Shown: positions 7,756 through 17,169 of the stretch, piece by piece | Position numbering within the stretch: the stretch's first letter is position 1 | Layout of the letters: each line of letters opens with the position of its first letter | From: Affinirhizobium straminoryzae | GTDB lineage: Bacteria > Pseudomonadota > Alphaproteobacteria > Rhizobiales > Rhizobiaceae | Direction: 5' to 3' | Length of the DNA: 64,000 nucleotides | Assembly: GCF_007004135.1 (NCBI RefSeq) | Contig: NZ_VJMG01000069.1 | Location: forward strand, 1-64,000 | Notes under the pieces: model-generated | Database searches by the model: none | What the model saw: only the letters and a program-made list of their open reading frames with translations | Told to the model about the DNA's origin: nothing | Translations under genes and position numbers: made by a program

Positions 7756-10700
7756 TCAGTACTCGCGTTCGTAGAAGACGCCTGCCGAGCCGCCGTCGCT
7801 GCCGGCGGACCCCTTCAGCTTCACGCCGCGCCCGACATCCAGATTGATCGAGGCGCGCGCGCCACCGCTGCTGCCGCCCTGCTCCAGCTGGAAATAGGTC
7901 CGGTTGTTGATGTAGCGCCCGACGGAAACGGTCGTCTGTCCGCTCGAATCCGTGTTGATGTCGAGATCGTCGACGCCAAGGCTGCTGCGCAGCGTCTGCA
8001 GGAGGGAGGTAGATCCGCCGCCGGCAAGCTGCGTCACCGCATCGGCCAGCTGGGCGATCTGCACCGGCGAGAGCTTCGAGATCGACTGACCGAAGATCAG
8101 CCGTGCCAGCACTTCGTCCTCCGGCAGGGCCGGGGAGGAGGAGAAGCCGATGGTCGGGTCATTGGCGAGGCCTGTGACAGAAACGGTCACTGTCGTCTGG
8201 TCGGCGGTGTTGGAGGCAGCAAGATCCAGCACCGGGATCAGACTGCCGCCAAAAGTAATCTTGCCGGTCGAAAAATCCAGCCGCCGGGTGAGGATCACGA
8301 TACGGCCGCGCCGCATCTCGAAAGCGCCCGTCACGTTTGGCTCGGCGGCCGTGCCGCGGATGGTCAGCGAACCGCCGAGTTCGGCATCAATGCCACGGCC
8401 GCGCACGAAGATGTTGTTCTGGGCCGCCAGCGTAAGGTCGAGGCCGATGCCGGCATTGGTGCCGTTGCCGTCCTTCTTGCCGTCGGGACCGATGCTTTCC
8501 AGGAGCGCCCTGACACTCGGCGGTGCATTGACATGCGCCACCTTCAACTGCGCGAGCGAAGCGGGCAGGCTCGCGGGAACCGTGATGTTGGCCCGCCGCA
8601 CCGTCAGCCGTCCGCCGAGCATGGGCGTCGCGCGCACGGGCCCCGTCAGCGTCAGCGCGCCGTTGACGGTTGCGGTCAGCAGGTTGCCGTCCACATAGGT
8701 CGCCTCGTTCAGCGTGATGCGCAGATTAGCGGGCAGGTCACCGGTGATGCCGATGGAGCCATCCACGGCGATGCGGCCGCCGGGCGAGAGTGTGCCGCCA
8801 AGGCTGGAGATCACCGCCCTGTCGCGGTTGAAGGTCACGCTGCCGGCCACATCGTTGATTGCCAGATTGCGTTTCACGTCGATCAGCCGCGCGCCGGAGG
8901 TCGTAACGCTCCCATCGATGGCGGGGGCTGTGGCCGTGCCGGCGATGGTCACATTGGCCTTCGCGCCACCTTCCAGCACGAAACCCTGATCGGCAAGCAG
9001 GGGGCCGAGCAGCGCAAACGGCACGTCGCCGGCAATCTTCATGTCGAGCGGCCGCTCGCCCGCGAGGCCAACCGCACCGCTTGCCGTCAGTGCAAGACCG
9101 CTTGCACCGCCAAGCTCGGCCTTCTGCAGGGTGAGGCGATTGCCCTCATAGCGACCGGCAGCGCTGATGCGCATGGACGTCAGGCCTGCTTCGCGCGTCT
9201 GCGACAGCGAAGCATCCTCCCAGGAAAGGTCGAACTCAGCGCCACCGGCGCCAGGACCGGGCAGTGCCTTGACCTTGCCGGAAATGCGGCCGGTGGCGCC
9301 GAGACCCGGCACGAAGGCATTGGCAAGCGTGGCCGGCAGCGAGAGGATATCGGCAGAAAGATTGAGGACCGGCCCCTGCGGGTCGCTCGGCACTACCGAT
9401 CCCTGCGCTGTCAGCGACAGGCCCTGCGGACCGCTCAGCACGGTCTCGTCGAGCGTCAGCCGCCCATCCGCGAAGCTGCCGCTCGCCTTCAGCGACAGGC
9501 CCGAAAGCCCGGCATCGCCCTGACGGCGGATCTCGCCATTGGCCCATTGCAGGTCATAGCGCAGTTGAGGCGCTGACAGCGTGCCGCCAATGGTGGTCGA
9601 GCCGGACACGGTTCCGCCAGCCTGCAGACTCGGCACAAATCCGGACATCAGGCTGGCCGGGATGCTGGCAAGGTCTGCCGAAAGGGCGAGCGTCCGGTCG
9701 CCGGATAGTGCCACGCTGCCACGCGCCGAGGCCGACAGTCCGGAGGGACCGGTCAGCTGCATTTCCTCCAGCTTTACCGTGGCCGCTTCCAGCGTGCCGC
9801 GCGCCGTGACCGTTAGGCCTGCAAGACCTGCGCTGAGTGTCTGCTGCAGCTGGGCGTTGCGCCAGCGCAGGTCGAAGCGGGCCACCGGGGCCTCCGCCGG
9901 GCCGGTTGATGCAATCGTGCCGGAAATGATGCCGCCGGCCTTCAGGTCCGGCAAAACGGCATTGGCGAGCGTGGCTGGCAGCGCTGCGATCTCGGCATTG
10001 AGATCGAGTGCCGGAGCGTTCGGGCCAGTCAGGATCACCCGGCCGGCCGCCGTTGCGGAGAGGCCGGAAGGGTCGCTCAGACGTGTTTCGCCAAGTGTCA
10101 GTACACCGTTCTCGAAGGAGCCGCGGGCGCGAAGGCTGAGGGCACGCAGGCCCGCCTCGCGGCTCTGGCTGGTTGCGATGTCGTTCACTGTCACGTCGTA
10201 CTGGGCAACCGGTGCCGTCAGCGCCCCCTTGGCGGCGATGGTGCCGCTCGCGGTGCCGCTCGCTGCAAGCCCGGGGCGGGCAATGTTGGCAAGGGCTGCG
10301 GGAAGTGACTGGAAATCGGCTGTGACATCAAGCGTCGGTGCAGAGCCGAGTGCCACTGTCCCGCCGGCGTTCAGTGACAAGCCGTCTGCGCCCGTCAGTT
10401 TCGCTTGTGTCAGTGTCAGCGTCTCGCCGGCAAAGCGTCCACTGGCGGACAGTGCCATGGGAGCAATGCCGGCGGCGCGTGTCTGAGCGAGGCTCAGTCC
10501 ATTAAGGTTCAGCTCGAAGGTGACATCCGGTGCCGGCAATGTGCCACCGATCCGGGCGGTGCCGGACAGGCGGCCCTCCGCGGCCAGATCCGGCATCACC
10601 ATGTTGATCAGGCTTGCTGGCACCGCGCCGAAGCGGGCCTCGATCAGCAGCGAGCGCTCGCCGCCAAGGTTCACGGTGCCATTGGCATTCAGCGAAAGAT

Positions 10701-13700
10701 CCTGCGGTCCCGTTACCGCCAGCCGGTCGAGCCGCAGCGTCTGGTTTTCGAAATGGCCGTTGGCAGTGGCGCCGATGCCCTCTAGCCCTGCAGCGCGGGT
10801 CTCGGCCGTGGAGCCGCCCTTCAGCACAAGCGCAAGATCGGCGATCGGGGCACTCAGCGTGCCGGTCACGGTCGCGCGGCCGCTCAGCATGCCGCGCGCC
10901 TCAAGGCCGGGTTTCAGGCTGTTGGCGAGTGCTGCCGGCAGTGCAGAGAGGGTGACGCCGAGCACGACCTGCTGGCTGGATCTGACGCTGATCGTGCCGC
11001 TTGCGGTGGCGGCAAGGCCGTTTTCGCCATCCAGTTCCGCCTGGTCGAGTGTAACCGTGCCATCCTCGAAACGGCCACGCGCCAGCACAGAAATGGGCGC
11101 GATTGCGCGCTCGCGCATGGCCGCGACGCTGGCATCGGAGAGGGTCAGGCTGTAGCGGATCACCGGGGCCGCCGCCGTGCCGCCGATCGTCACGGCTCCG
11201 CCCAGATCGCCTGCGGCGCCGAGATCCGGCACCACGCTGTTGGCAAGCGCTGCCGGTACGTCGCTGGCGCGGAGTGCCATGTTCAGCTGCGGGCCAGCGC
11301 TGCCGTCGAGAACCAGCCGTCCGTTGCCGGTCTTCAGGGTTAGGCTCGCGATTTCTGCGCGCCCGTCGACCACGCGGATCGTCGCCGGTTCGGTAAGGGC
11401 AAGGGCAATGCCGGCGGGCGCGGCGGTGAAGCGGTCAAGGACAAGGCTCATGCCGGCCGCGTCGCGCGTCACCGCGCCGTCCAGCGTTACCGGTGCACCG
11501 GCATAGCGTGCATCAAGGCCGAAGCCGGTGGCAGACCCCTTGTCCAGGAGGGTGAGGCGCGGGGCTTCGATCAGCTGCCCGCCGGTCTCGACCCGATCGG
11601 CCGCCACGCTGCCATCCACCTTCGCCTGCAGCAGGTTGCTGCTGTTCAGCGCAACCTTTGGAGCGGCGACCGTAAAGCCCGCGGCAGTGAGCGTCTGGCC
11701 GGCGGCATTGATGCTGGCGGACAGAACGCCGTCCGTGTTTGACAGTTTCGCCGTGCCGGAAAGGTCGCCGCGTACCTGCTGGTTGGCAAGGGCCGAGAGA
11801 AGGCCGATATCCGGCAGCTGGAACTGCAGGTCGCCGGCCGGCAGATAGTCCTTCGAGAAGGCAAGGGTCCCCGTCACCCGGTTGCCGCCCGCCTCCAGCA
11901 GAAGCTTTGGCAGAGCGATCAGGCCGCCGGTCTCGGTGAGATCGGTCTCGATACGGATCGGCTTGCCGTCAACGCGGCCGGTGCCGGTAACATTGCCGCC
12001 TTGCTGGCCATCGGCCATCTTGCCCTGCAGCTTGAGGCTGATTGCCTCGAACAGGTGGCCGCTCAGGCGCGCTTCCGCGGAATTGACCTGTGCGGTGGCC
12101 TGGAGCGTGTCGAGCGGGCCGGCGACACGGATATCGTAGCCGATCGCGCCCTTGGCGTCCGGCCTCAGGCGCGAAAGGTCCGGCAGGCGGCCGGCAAGGC
12201 CCGCCTCCAGCTTTCCGTCCTTCAGCAGCACATTGCCATGGCCTTCGATGATGTTCGACTTCACCACGAGGTTTTCGAGGCTCATGCGCCCGCCGATGGT
12301 GGCGTCGACATAGCCCTCGAAGCCGATCATGCCGTTGATATAGTCGCCGATCGCCTCCGGCAGGCCATCCGGGTTGAGCGACATGCGCACATTTCCGGTG
12401 ACCGTTTTCTGCGAAAGATTGTAGGCGCCGCTGATTGTGCCGGAAATATTGGCGCTTTCGAACGTTGCGGCGTCGAGCCCGATGGCAGGCGGCGCCAGCC
12501 TGACCGGCGCATCGAGACGGATCGGCCCGTCGATCAGCCGGTCCAGGTCCGGGTCGGCGAAGTTGGCCTGGGCGGCGCTCGAGCGGGTCCGCACGCTGCC
12601 CGTCCAGGCGGAGAGGTTCAGGTCCTCGCTTTCCGCCTGCAGCCGCACCTGGCCGAAGCTGGCGCCGGAGACGGAGACGGAGCGCAGCGCCGCCGTGGCG
12701 TTGAAGCGCGAGGCGGTGGTCGGTCCGGTCAGCGTGAAGTTGAGATTGTCGAGACCGACGCGCAGCGGCTCGCCCTGCAGCGGCCATTCCAGCGCGACCG
12801 CGCCATTGGTGGCCGCCACACTGGCCGTCAGGCTGTTGTCGCCGGAGGGATCGAAGGTACCGGCAGCGGCCACCTTCATCGCGCCGGTCACGAATTCGCC
12901 CTTGCGGATCTCGATACGGCCGCTGCGACCGATCACGGCGCCGAGATTGATATCGGTGCGGCCTGCAAACAATGGCCGAAGCGTCGGCGGCATCAGTTCC
13001 GCCAGCTGCCCGCCGCCCTCGATCTGCACGCGGTGTGCCCCTTCCGGCGTCAGTATGTGCTGGCCGTCCATACTTATCACGGGCTTGCCGTCGACGGTAC
13101 CGCGCAACTGGCCGTTCCAGTTGGAGAGCGGGCCGTAGCCATCGAGCGCCAGCGCCACGGACGGCGCGCCCGGCAGCAGCAACAGTCGCGCCAGAAGCCC
13201 GCCCTGCGGCTCGGATACCAGCGCCTGCAGCTTCAGCTCGTTCTGGGCCGGGGCAAACAGGATGTCGGCCTTGGCGATGGCGTTCGGCGCATCCTTGCGA
13301 TGGGCGGTCAGTGCCAGCGCCACGCGCTGGTCGGTCGCGTCAAGGGCGCCGGTCGCGGCGAGTTCGAACTGCCGGCCGGTGACCGCCGGTTCGATCGTGA
13401 TGTCGGGCAGCGCCAGACTGTCGATGTCGATGGCGATGGGCAGCGAGAAGCCGTTGTTTTTGGTCTGCGTCGTCTGCTGTGCCCGTGCCGGTGGCGGCAC
13501 CGGCGGCCGCTCCAGCGCCAGCCGGTCAATGGCGATGCGGTTGGCATGGAAGGTGCCGGAGAAAAGCGCAAGCGGAGACCAGTCCACCTCGATTCCATCC
13601 GCCGAGGCAAACATGCCCTCGCTATCCGACAGCCGCACGCTGTCGATCCGGAGCCTTCCTGTCAGCAGGCCCTGAGGCGCGGAAAGTTCGATGGATTGGC

Positions 13701-13929
13701 CCGGCGATGAAATCAGCGAGGACACCAGCGCGCCGACCAGCCGGTTGCCGGCCGGCGCGAAGCCGAGAAACAGCACGAGACCCGTCAGCAGGACGAACAG
13801 GGCCGCCACCGCGCCAAGCGCGATGCGGAAGATCCCTGCCCTGGTGCGGGATGATGACGTCATGAACGCGGGGTCACTCTTGGCTGCCTCTTGGCTGTGC
13901 TTATCCTGATCTTCGTTCGCGCGCGACAT
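7756..13929 (-). CDS. tamB: translocation and assembly module protein TamB, repeat-expanded
   Basis: 2057-residue inner-membrane-anchored protein that spans the periplasm and works with TamA in outer-membrane protein insertion and, in this AsmA-like superfamily, probably lipid transport. A single hydrophobic anchor lies at residues 31-58, followed by beta-rich repetitive sequence and the conserved TamB C-terminal domain (about 1640-2057). Residues 889-1633 are seven tandem units of about 106 residues, each beginning with a P-A-x-L-x-N/S type motif and containing SG...GT..AP and GLS..A.G; a degenerate eighth begins near 1634. E. coli TamB is about 1260 residues, so the expansion explains most of the extra length. 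The start ATG overlaps the tamA stop by one base (TGATG), implying coupled translation. Confidence 0.93.
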   Translation of the reverse strand: MSRANEDQDKHSQEAAKSDPAFMTSSSRTRAGIFRIALGAVAALFVLLTGLVLFLGFAPAGNRLVGALVSSLISSPGQSIELSAPQGLLTGRLRIDSVRLSDSEGMFASADGIEVDWSPLALFSGTFHANRIAIDRLALERPPVPPPARAQQTTQTKNNGFSLPIAIDIDSLALPDITIEPAVTGRQFELAATGALDATDQRVALALTAHRKDAPNAIAKADILFAPAQNELKLQALVSEPQGGLLARLLLLPGAPSVALALDGYGPLSNWNGQLRGTVDGKPVISMDGQHILTPEGAHRVQIEGGGQLAELMPPTLRPLFAGRTDINLGAVIGRSGRIEIRKGEFVTGAMKVAAAGTFDPSGDNSLTASVAATNGAVALEWPLQGEPLRVGLDNLNFTLTGPTTASRFNATAALRSVSVSGASFGQVRLQAESEDLNLSAWTGSVRTRSSAAQANFADPDLDRLIDGPIRLDAPVRLAPPAIGLDAATFESANISGTISGAYNLSQKTVTGNVRMSLNPDGLPEAIGDYINGMIGFEGYVDATIGGRMSLENLVVKSNIIEGHGNVLLKDGKLEAGLAGRLPDLSRLRPDAKGAIGYDIRVAGPLDTLQATAQVNSAEARLSGHLFEAISLKLQGKMADGQQGGNVTGTGRVDGKPIRIETDLTETGGLIALPKLLLEAGGNRVTGTLAFSKDYLPAGDLQFQLPDIGLLSALANQQVRGDLSGTAKLSNTDGVLSASINAAGQTLTAAGFTVAAPKVALNSSNLLQAKVDGSVAADRVETGGQLIEAPRLTLLDKGSATGFGLDARYAGAPVTLDGAVTRDAAGMSLVLDRFTAAPAGIALALTEPATIRVVDGRAEIASLTLKTGNGRLVLDGSAGPQLNMALRASDVPAALANSVVPDLGAAGDLGGAVTIGGTAAAPVIRYSLTLSDASVAAMRERAIAPISVLARGRFEDGTVTLDQAELDGENGLAATASGTISVRSSQQVVLGVTLSALPAALANSLKPGLEARGMLSGRATVTGTLSAPIADLALVLKGGSTAETRAAGLEGIGATANGHFENQTLRLDRLAVTGPQDLSLNANGTVNLGGERSLLIEARFGAVPASLINMVMPDLAAEGRLSGTARIGGTLPAPDVTFELNLNGLSLAQTRAAGIAPMALSASGRFAGETLTLTQAKLTGADGLSLNAGGTVALGSAPTLDVTADFQSLPAALANIARPGLAASGTASGTIAAKGALTAPVAQYDVTVNDIATSQSREAGLRALSLRARGSFENGVLTLGETRLSDPSGLSATAAGRVILTGPNAPALDLNAEIAALPATLANAVLPDLKAGGIISGTIASTGPAEAPVARFDLRWRNAQLQQTLSAGLAGLTVTARGTLEAATVKLEEMQLTGPSGLSASARGSVALSGDRTLALSADLASIPASLMSGFVPSLQAGGTVSGSTTIGGTLSAPQLRYDLQWANGEIRRQGDAGLSGLSLKASGSFADGRLTLDETVLSGPQGLSLTAQGSVVPSDPQGPVLNLSADILSLPATLANAFVPGLGATGRISGKVKALPGPGAGGAEFDLSWEDASLSQTREAGLTSMRISAAGRYEGNRLTLQKAELGGASGLALTASGAVGLAGERPLDMKIAGDVPFALLGPLLADQGFVLEGGAKANVTIAGTATAPAIDGSVTTSGARLIDVKRNLAINDVAGSVTFNRDRAVISSLGGTLSPGGRIAVDGSIGITGDLPANLRITLNEATYVDGNLLTATVNGALTLTGPVRATPMLGGRLTVRRANITVPASLPASLAQLKVAHVNAPPSVRALLESIGPDGKKDGNGTNAGIGLDLTLAAQNNIFVRGRGIDAELGGSLTIRGTAAEPNVTGAFEMRRGRIVILTRRLDFSTGKITFGGSLIPVLDLAASNTADQTTVTVSVTGLANDPTIGFSSSPALPEDEVLARLIFGQSISKLSPVQIAQLADAVTQLAGGGSTSLLQTLRSSLGVDDLDINTDSSGQTTVSVGRYINNRTYFQLEQGGSSGGARASINLDVGRGVKLKGSAGSDGGSAGVFYEREY
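9031..11265 (-). repeat. seven tandem TamB-internal coding repeats
   Basis: In-frame repeat units start at TamB residues 889, 995, 1101, 1207, 1315, 1421 and 1529, with a degenerate unit near 1634. Unit length is 106-108 residues (about 318-324 bp). Conserved positions include LPAxLAN, PxLxAxGxxSGxxxxxGTxxAP, the AGL turn and GLSxxAxG. Units are diverged at the protein level, so the duplication is not recent. Confidence 0.85.
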
Positions 13930-15890
13930 CAGAATGCCTGTCCGATGCCCGCATAGATACCGTATCGGCTGCCGCCATCAAAGCGATTCAGCGGCAGCGC
14001 AACATCCAGCCTCAAAGGGCCGAACGGCGTTGCATAGCGCAGGCCAAGGCCAGTGCCCATACGAATATCAGAGAAATCGGGCACGATTTCGGTCGAGACG
14101 GTTCCGATGTCGAAAAACGGAACAATCCCGATCTTTTCGTTCACTTTGAAGCGGGCTTCAAGAGAGGCCACGGTGTAGGAGCGACCGCCGGTCGCCTCGT
14201 TGGCATCGTTGTAGGGTGAGATCTCCTGGTAGGCGTAACCACGCACCGAGCCGCCGCCGCCGGCAAAGAAGCGGCGGGTGGTAGGAATGTCCTTCAGGCT
14301 GTTTGCACCCACCACGGAGCCGGCGGCCAGATGGCCGGCCAGCACCAGCCGGTCGCTGTTGCCGATGCCGAGATAGCCGGAGGCCGAGCCCTCGAAGGAG
14401 GAGAACACGGCGCCGCCGAGCGCCTCGTAGCTTGGTGTCACTCCGGCCGTCAGGCGAAAGCCGTCGGTCGGATCGAGCTTGTTGTTGCGCGCGTCGCGCT
14501 CGAAGGTCATCGGAAGCGAGAGGGTGAGGTAGGTATTGCTGCCGAAGGCATCCTCGCTTTCGCTGAGCGCCACCTCGAAACCTGCGCCCACGGTGTCTCG
14601 GTCGTTCAGTTCGTAGGAGAGTTTCGAAAGCGCTGTCAGCGAGTTGGCGGTGTAGGTATCCGGCGTTTCGCGCTTGGCCACCAGGCTCGCATCCCAGGTG
14701 ATGCGCGGCAGGAACGCGCCGGGCTTGGTGAAATAGATGCCCGCCTTGTAGTCGAAGGACGTGTAATCCGTGGTGGCGCCGAGGCCCGACACACTGCCTT
14801 CGATGCGCAGGGTTTCCGCCTCGCCGAACAGGTTGCGATGGCCCCAGTAGCCGTTCAGGCCCGCGCCATCCAGCGAGGAATAGCTGGCGCCGACCCCGAA
14901 ATAGCGGAACTTGCCTTCGGACACCTCGATCGTCAGCGGCAAGGAGCCATCCGGTGCGAGATGATCGGCCTCGCGGATGGTGACGCTGGAGAGCGCGCTC
15001 AGCGCCCGCAGGCGCTCGGCGGCTTTCTTCAACTGGTCCGGCGAATAGGTCTGGTTGTCGTCCAGGCGCGAATAGCGGCGGATGAAATCGGAAGAGACGG
15101 CGCGCGCGCCCTTGACACTGACGCTGCCGAGGTCGGCGACTGGTCCGCTTTCGGCTTTCAGCGTCACGTCGACGGTGCGGGTGGCGTGATCGGCCACCAC
15201 GTCACGCGTCACCAGCCGGGCCAGCGGTCTTCCTTCGGCCTTGAGGTCCCGCACGATGCGTTCGCCCGCCTGGATGAGGCGCACGGATCCCGCCTGTCCG
15301 CCCGGCACGAGTCCGTAGGTTTTGGGGTCAAGCTTGGCGGCATCGCCCTTGAGGTGCACGGCGCCGAGGGTAAACACCGGGCCGGGATCGATGGTGATCG
15401 AGACCGGAACCGGCCGGCTGCGGTCAAAGCTCGGCGTGGGGGGAAGCCTGTCGAGATCCGTGCCGGCAATCGTGATGCGCACCACGCCGCCATAGCGGGC
15501 CTCCTCGTAAAGCACGGCCACCAGCCGCTCCCGGTCCTCGCGCGCCTTGACCACGAGGCCGAGATCGCCCGAGACCGGCGCATTAGCGTCCTGCACCAGG
15601 GTGGCGGTCGTCTCCAGCCGTTCCGTCAGCGCCGTGTCGGCGCCGGGCGCCGAAAGGGACGCAGTATAGGCGACCGGATCGATCACCTCTTCCTTCTCCT
15701 CGTCGCTGCCGAACAGCGTGATGCCGAAGATCTTGAAGGCGTGGGCCGATTGAACGAATCCCGGCCATGACAGGGCGCTCGCTGCAAGGAAAGCTGCGAC
15801 TGCGGCCCTCTGCAGCGCACGCGCGCGTCCTGGCCCCGGCATGTCGTTACGCACACTCAGTTTCGGCGTTCCCACCCTGCGGACCGTCAT
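13929..15890 (-). CDS. tamA: outer membrane assembly protein TamA (BamA/TamA family)
   Basis: 653-residue Omp85-family protein. A signal peptide with a hydrophobic stretch at about residues 28-46 ends near AHA-F. POTRA-like domains fill roughly 60-300, and a 16-strand beta-barrel domain follows to a C-terminal Phe (GIGQAF), as required for BAM-dependent insertion. The barrel contains the family-typical FFAGGGGSVRGY segment with the lid-lock GSVRGY. It pairs with TamB encoded immediately downstream. An alternative start is the ATG at 15842 (residue 17), which would give a more compact signal peptide; the ribosome-binding evidence does not settle it. Confidence 0.93.
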   Translation of the reverse strand: MTVRRVGTPKLSVRNDMPGPGRARALQRAAVAAFLAASALSWPGFVQSAHAFKIFGITLFGSDEEKEEVIDPVAYTASLSAPGADTALTERLETTATLVQDANAPVSGDLGLVVKAREDRERLVAVLYEEARYGGVVRITIAGTDLDRLPPTPSFDRSRPVPVSITIDPGPVFTLGAVHLKGDAAKLDPKTYGLVPGGQAGSVRLIQAGERIVRDLKAEGRPLARLVTRDVVADHATRTVDVTLKAESGPVADLGSVSVKGARAVSSDFIRRYSRLDDNQTYSPDQLKKAAERLRALSALSSVTIREADHLAPDGSLPLTIEVSEGKFRYFGVGASYSSLDGAGLNGYWGHRNLFGEAETLRIEGSVSGLGATTDYTSFDYKAGIYFTKPGAFLPRITWDASLVAKRETPDTYTANSLTALSKLSYELNDRDTVGAGFEVALSESEDAFGSNTYLTLSLPMTFERDARNNKLDPTDGFRLTAGVTPSYEALGGAVFSSFEGSASGYLGIGNSDRLVLAGHLAAGSVVGANSLKDIPTTRRFFAGGGGSVRGYAYQEISPYNDANEATGGRSYTVASLEARFKVNEKIGIVPFFDIGTVSTEIVPDFSDIRMGTGLGLRYATPFGPLRLDVALPLNRFDGGSRYGIYAGIGQAF

Positions 15891-16019
15891 GGCCCGATTG
15901 ATATCCTGCTAATTTATCAGTGAATTCAGCGATTGAATATCGGATTCCTGTCATTGTCCGATGAAAAGACCCCGGAGTTGCCCCCGGGGCCAGCGTTCAT
16001 GCCTGGACGAAACCCTGCC

Positions 16020-16280
16020 TCAACGCGGGCAACGGTCCACGTAGCGGTTGCCGTAACGGTCGCGGTAGTAGCACTGTCCCGGCTGTTCCGAGACCGAGCC
16101 GATCAGCGCGCCCGAAACGCCACCGATCGCGGCGCCAACGGCAGCACCGCGCACATTGCCGGTTGCCAGACCGCCGATGATGGCGCCCGTGCCGGCGCCG
16201 ATGCCGGCGCCCTTTTCCGTCTGCGAGCAACCGGCGACGGTGAGGCCCATCACCAGAAGTACCAAAGCCTTTTTCATCAT
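16020..16280 (-). CDS. glycine-zipper lipoprotein
   Basis: 86-residue predicted lipoprotein. The signal peptide ends in a lipobox LTVAG-C at about residue 18. It is followed by a run of GxxxG/GxxxA repeats (GAGIGAGTGAIIGGLATG and so on) typical of glycine-zipper outer-membrane lipoproteins of the 17-kDa antigen/YMGG type, and a short tail rich in Tyr, Arg and Asp. Starts at tandem ATGs (16280, 16277) preceded by ggagagag. Exact function is unknown; such proteins are envelope-associated. Confidence 0.85.
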   Translation of the reverse strand: MMKKALVLLVMGLTVAGCSQTEKGAGIGAGTGAIIGGLATGNVRGAAVGAAIGGVSGALIGSVSEQPGQCYYRDRYGNRYVDRCPR

Positions 16281-16557
16281 GACTCTCTCCGTTTTCTTGT
16301 CAGCGTCGGCCGTTTCGAAGCCGGTCGTTCCCGATCTGCGGCCACCCGAGGCAACCCCGATGGAGAGGAGGATAAGATTCGAAAACCGTAAGTCCAGACG
16401 CATCTTTCGGCTTTCGCTTAACAAAATGGCAATCTCGTGCCCTGACAAATAGGAAATGCCCGGAAAGTAACTGTTGATCCCCCGCCAAAAAAGGCAAATG
16501 ATGGGCACCGTGTTTGAGGAGACACGCGCCCCTTCCATGGGGCAGGAGGAGGACAAT
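16281..16557. other. divergent intergenic region, lipoprotein / coxS
   Basis: 277 bases between two divergently transcribed genes. It is more AT-rich than its flanks, around 16400-16480, and must hold both promoters, but I see no convincing -35/-10 pair or operator. Confidence 0.4.
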
Positions 16558-17049
16558 ATGGCGAAAGTGACGTTGACGGTGAACGGCCGGACGATGTCGG
16601 GCGAGTGCGACGACCGCACCCTGCTCGTGCACTTCATCCGCGAGAAGCTGGGGCTTACCGGCACGCATGTGGGGTGCGATACCACCCAGTGCGGCGCCTG
16701 TGTGGTGCACATGGATGGCAGGTCTGTCAAAAGCTGTTCCATCCTGGCGGTGCAGGCCTCCGGCTCCACCGTCACGACCATTGAGGGCATCGCCGCGCAG
16801 GGCGAACTGCATCCGGTGCAGGCGGCCTTCAATCAGCATCACGGCCTGCAATGCGGCTTCTGCACGCCCGGCATGGTGATGACCGCGGTGGACATGATCG
16901 GCCGCCACGGCGGCGCGCTCGACGAGGCGACGGTTCGCCACGAGCTGGAAGGCAATATCTGTCGGTGCACCGGCTATCACAACATCGTCAAGGCGGTTCT
17001 TGCCGCCAATGAAGAGATGCACGGCGCCGCGCGGCAGGCCGCCGAGTAG
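16558..17049 (+). CDS. coxS: molybdenum hydroxylase [2Fe-2S] subunit (CoxS-like)
   Basis: 163-residue iron-sulfur subunit of a xanthine dehydrogenase/CO dehydrogenase family enzyme. The N-terminal plant-type ferredoxin motif (GCDTTQCGACVVHMDG) and the C-terminal alpha-helical [2Fe-2S] motifs (CGFCTPGM and CRCTGYHNI) are complete, giving all eight cysteines. It transfers electrons from the molybdenum subunit to the FAD subunit. Start at ATG 16558 follows a strong ggaggagga; the upstream extension of the frame does not resemble the family. First gene of the coxS-coxL-coxM cluster. Confidence 0.93.
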   Translation: MAKVTLTVNGRTMSGECDDRTLLVHFIREKLGLTGTHVGCDTTQCGACVVHMDGRSVKSCSILAVQASGSTVTTIEGIAAQGELHPVQAAFNQHHGLQCGFCTPGMVMTAVDMIGRHGGALDEATVRHELEGNICRCTGYHNIVKAVLAANEEMHGAARQAAE

Positions 17050-17055
17050 ACAGAA

Positions 17056-17149
17056 GCGAATAGGATGTAGCGAATAGCGAAGAGTTGGCCGCTGTGCGGC
17101 CCGTCGCGTTCCCTCTCCCCTATTCGCTATTCGCCACTCACTATTCGCT
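17056..17149. repeat. nested inverted repeats between coxS and coxL
   Basis: A 12-bp perfect inverted repeat (gcgaatagcgaa 17070-17081 with ttcgctattcgc 17123-17134) sits inside a second pair, agcgaata near 17056 and tattcgct near 17142. In RNA this folds as a long interrupted hairpin ahead of the coxL ribosome-binding site. Confidence 0.6.
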
Positions 17150-17169
17150 CGTTTCTGGAGGAGACGATA

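Noticed and set aside
7738..9576. 612-residue plus-strand frame across the tamB 3' end
   Set aside because: Overlaps the conserved TamB C-terminal domain and has an antisense-type composition.
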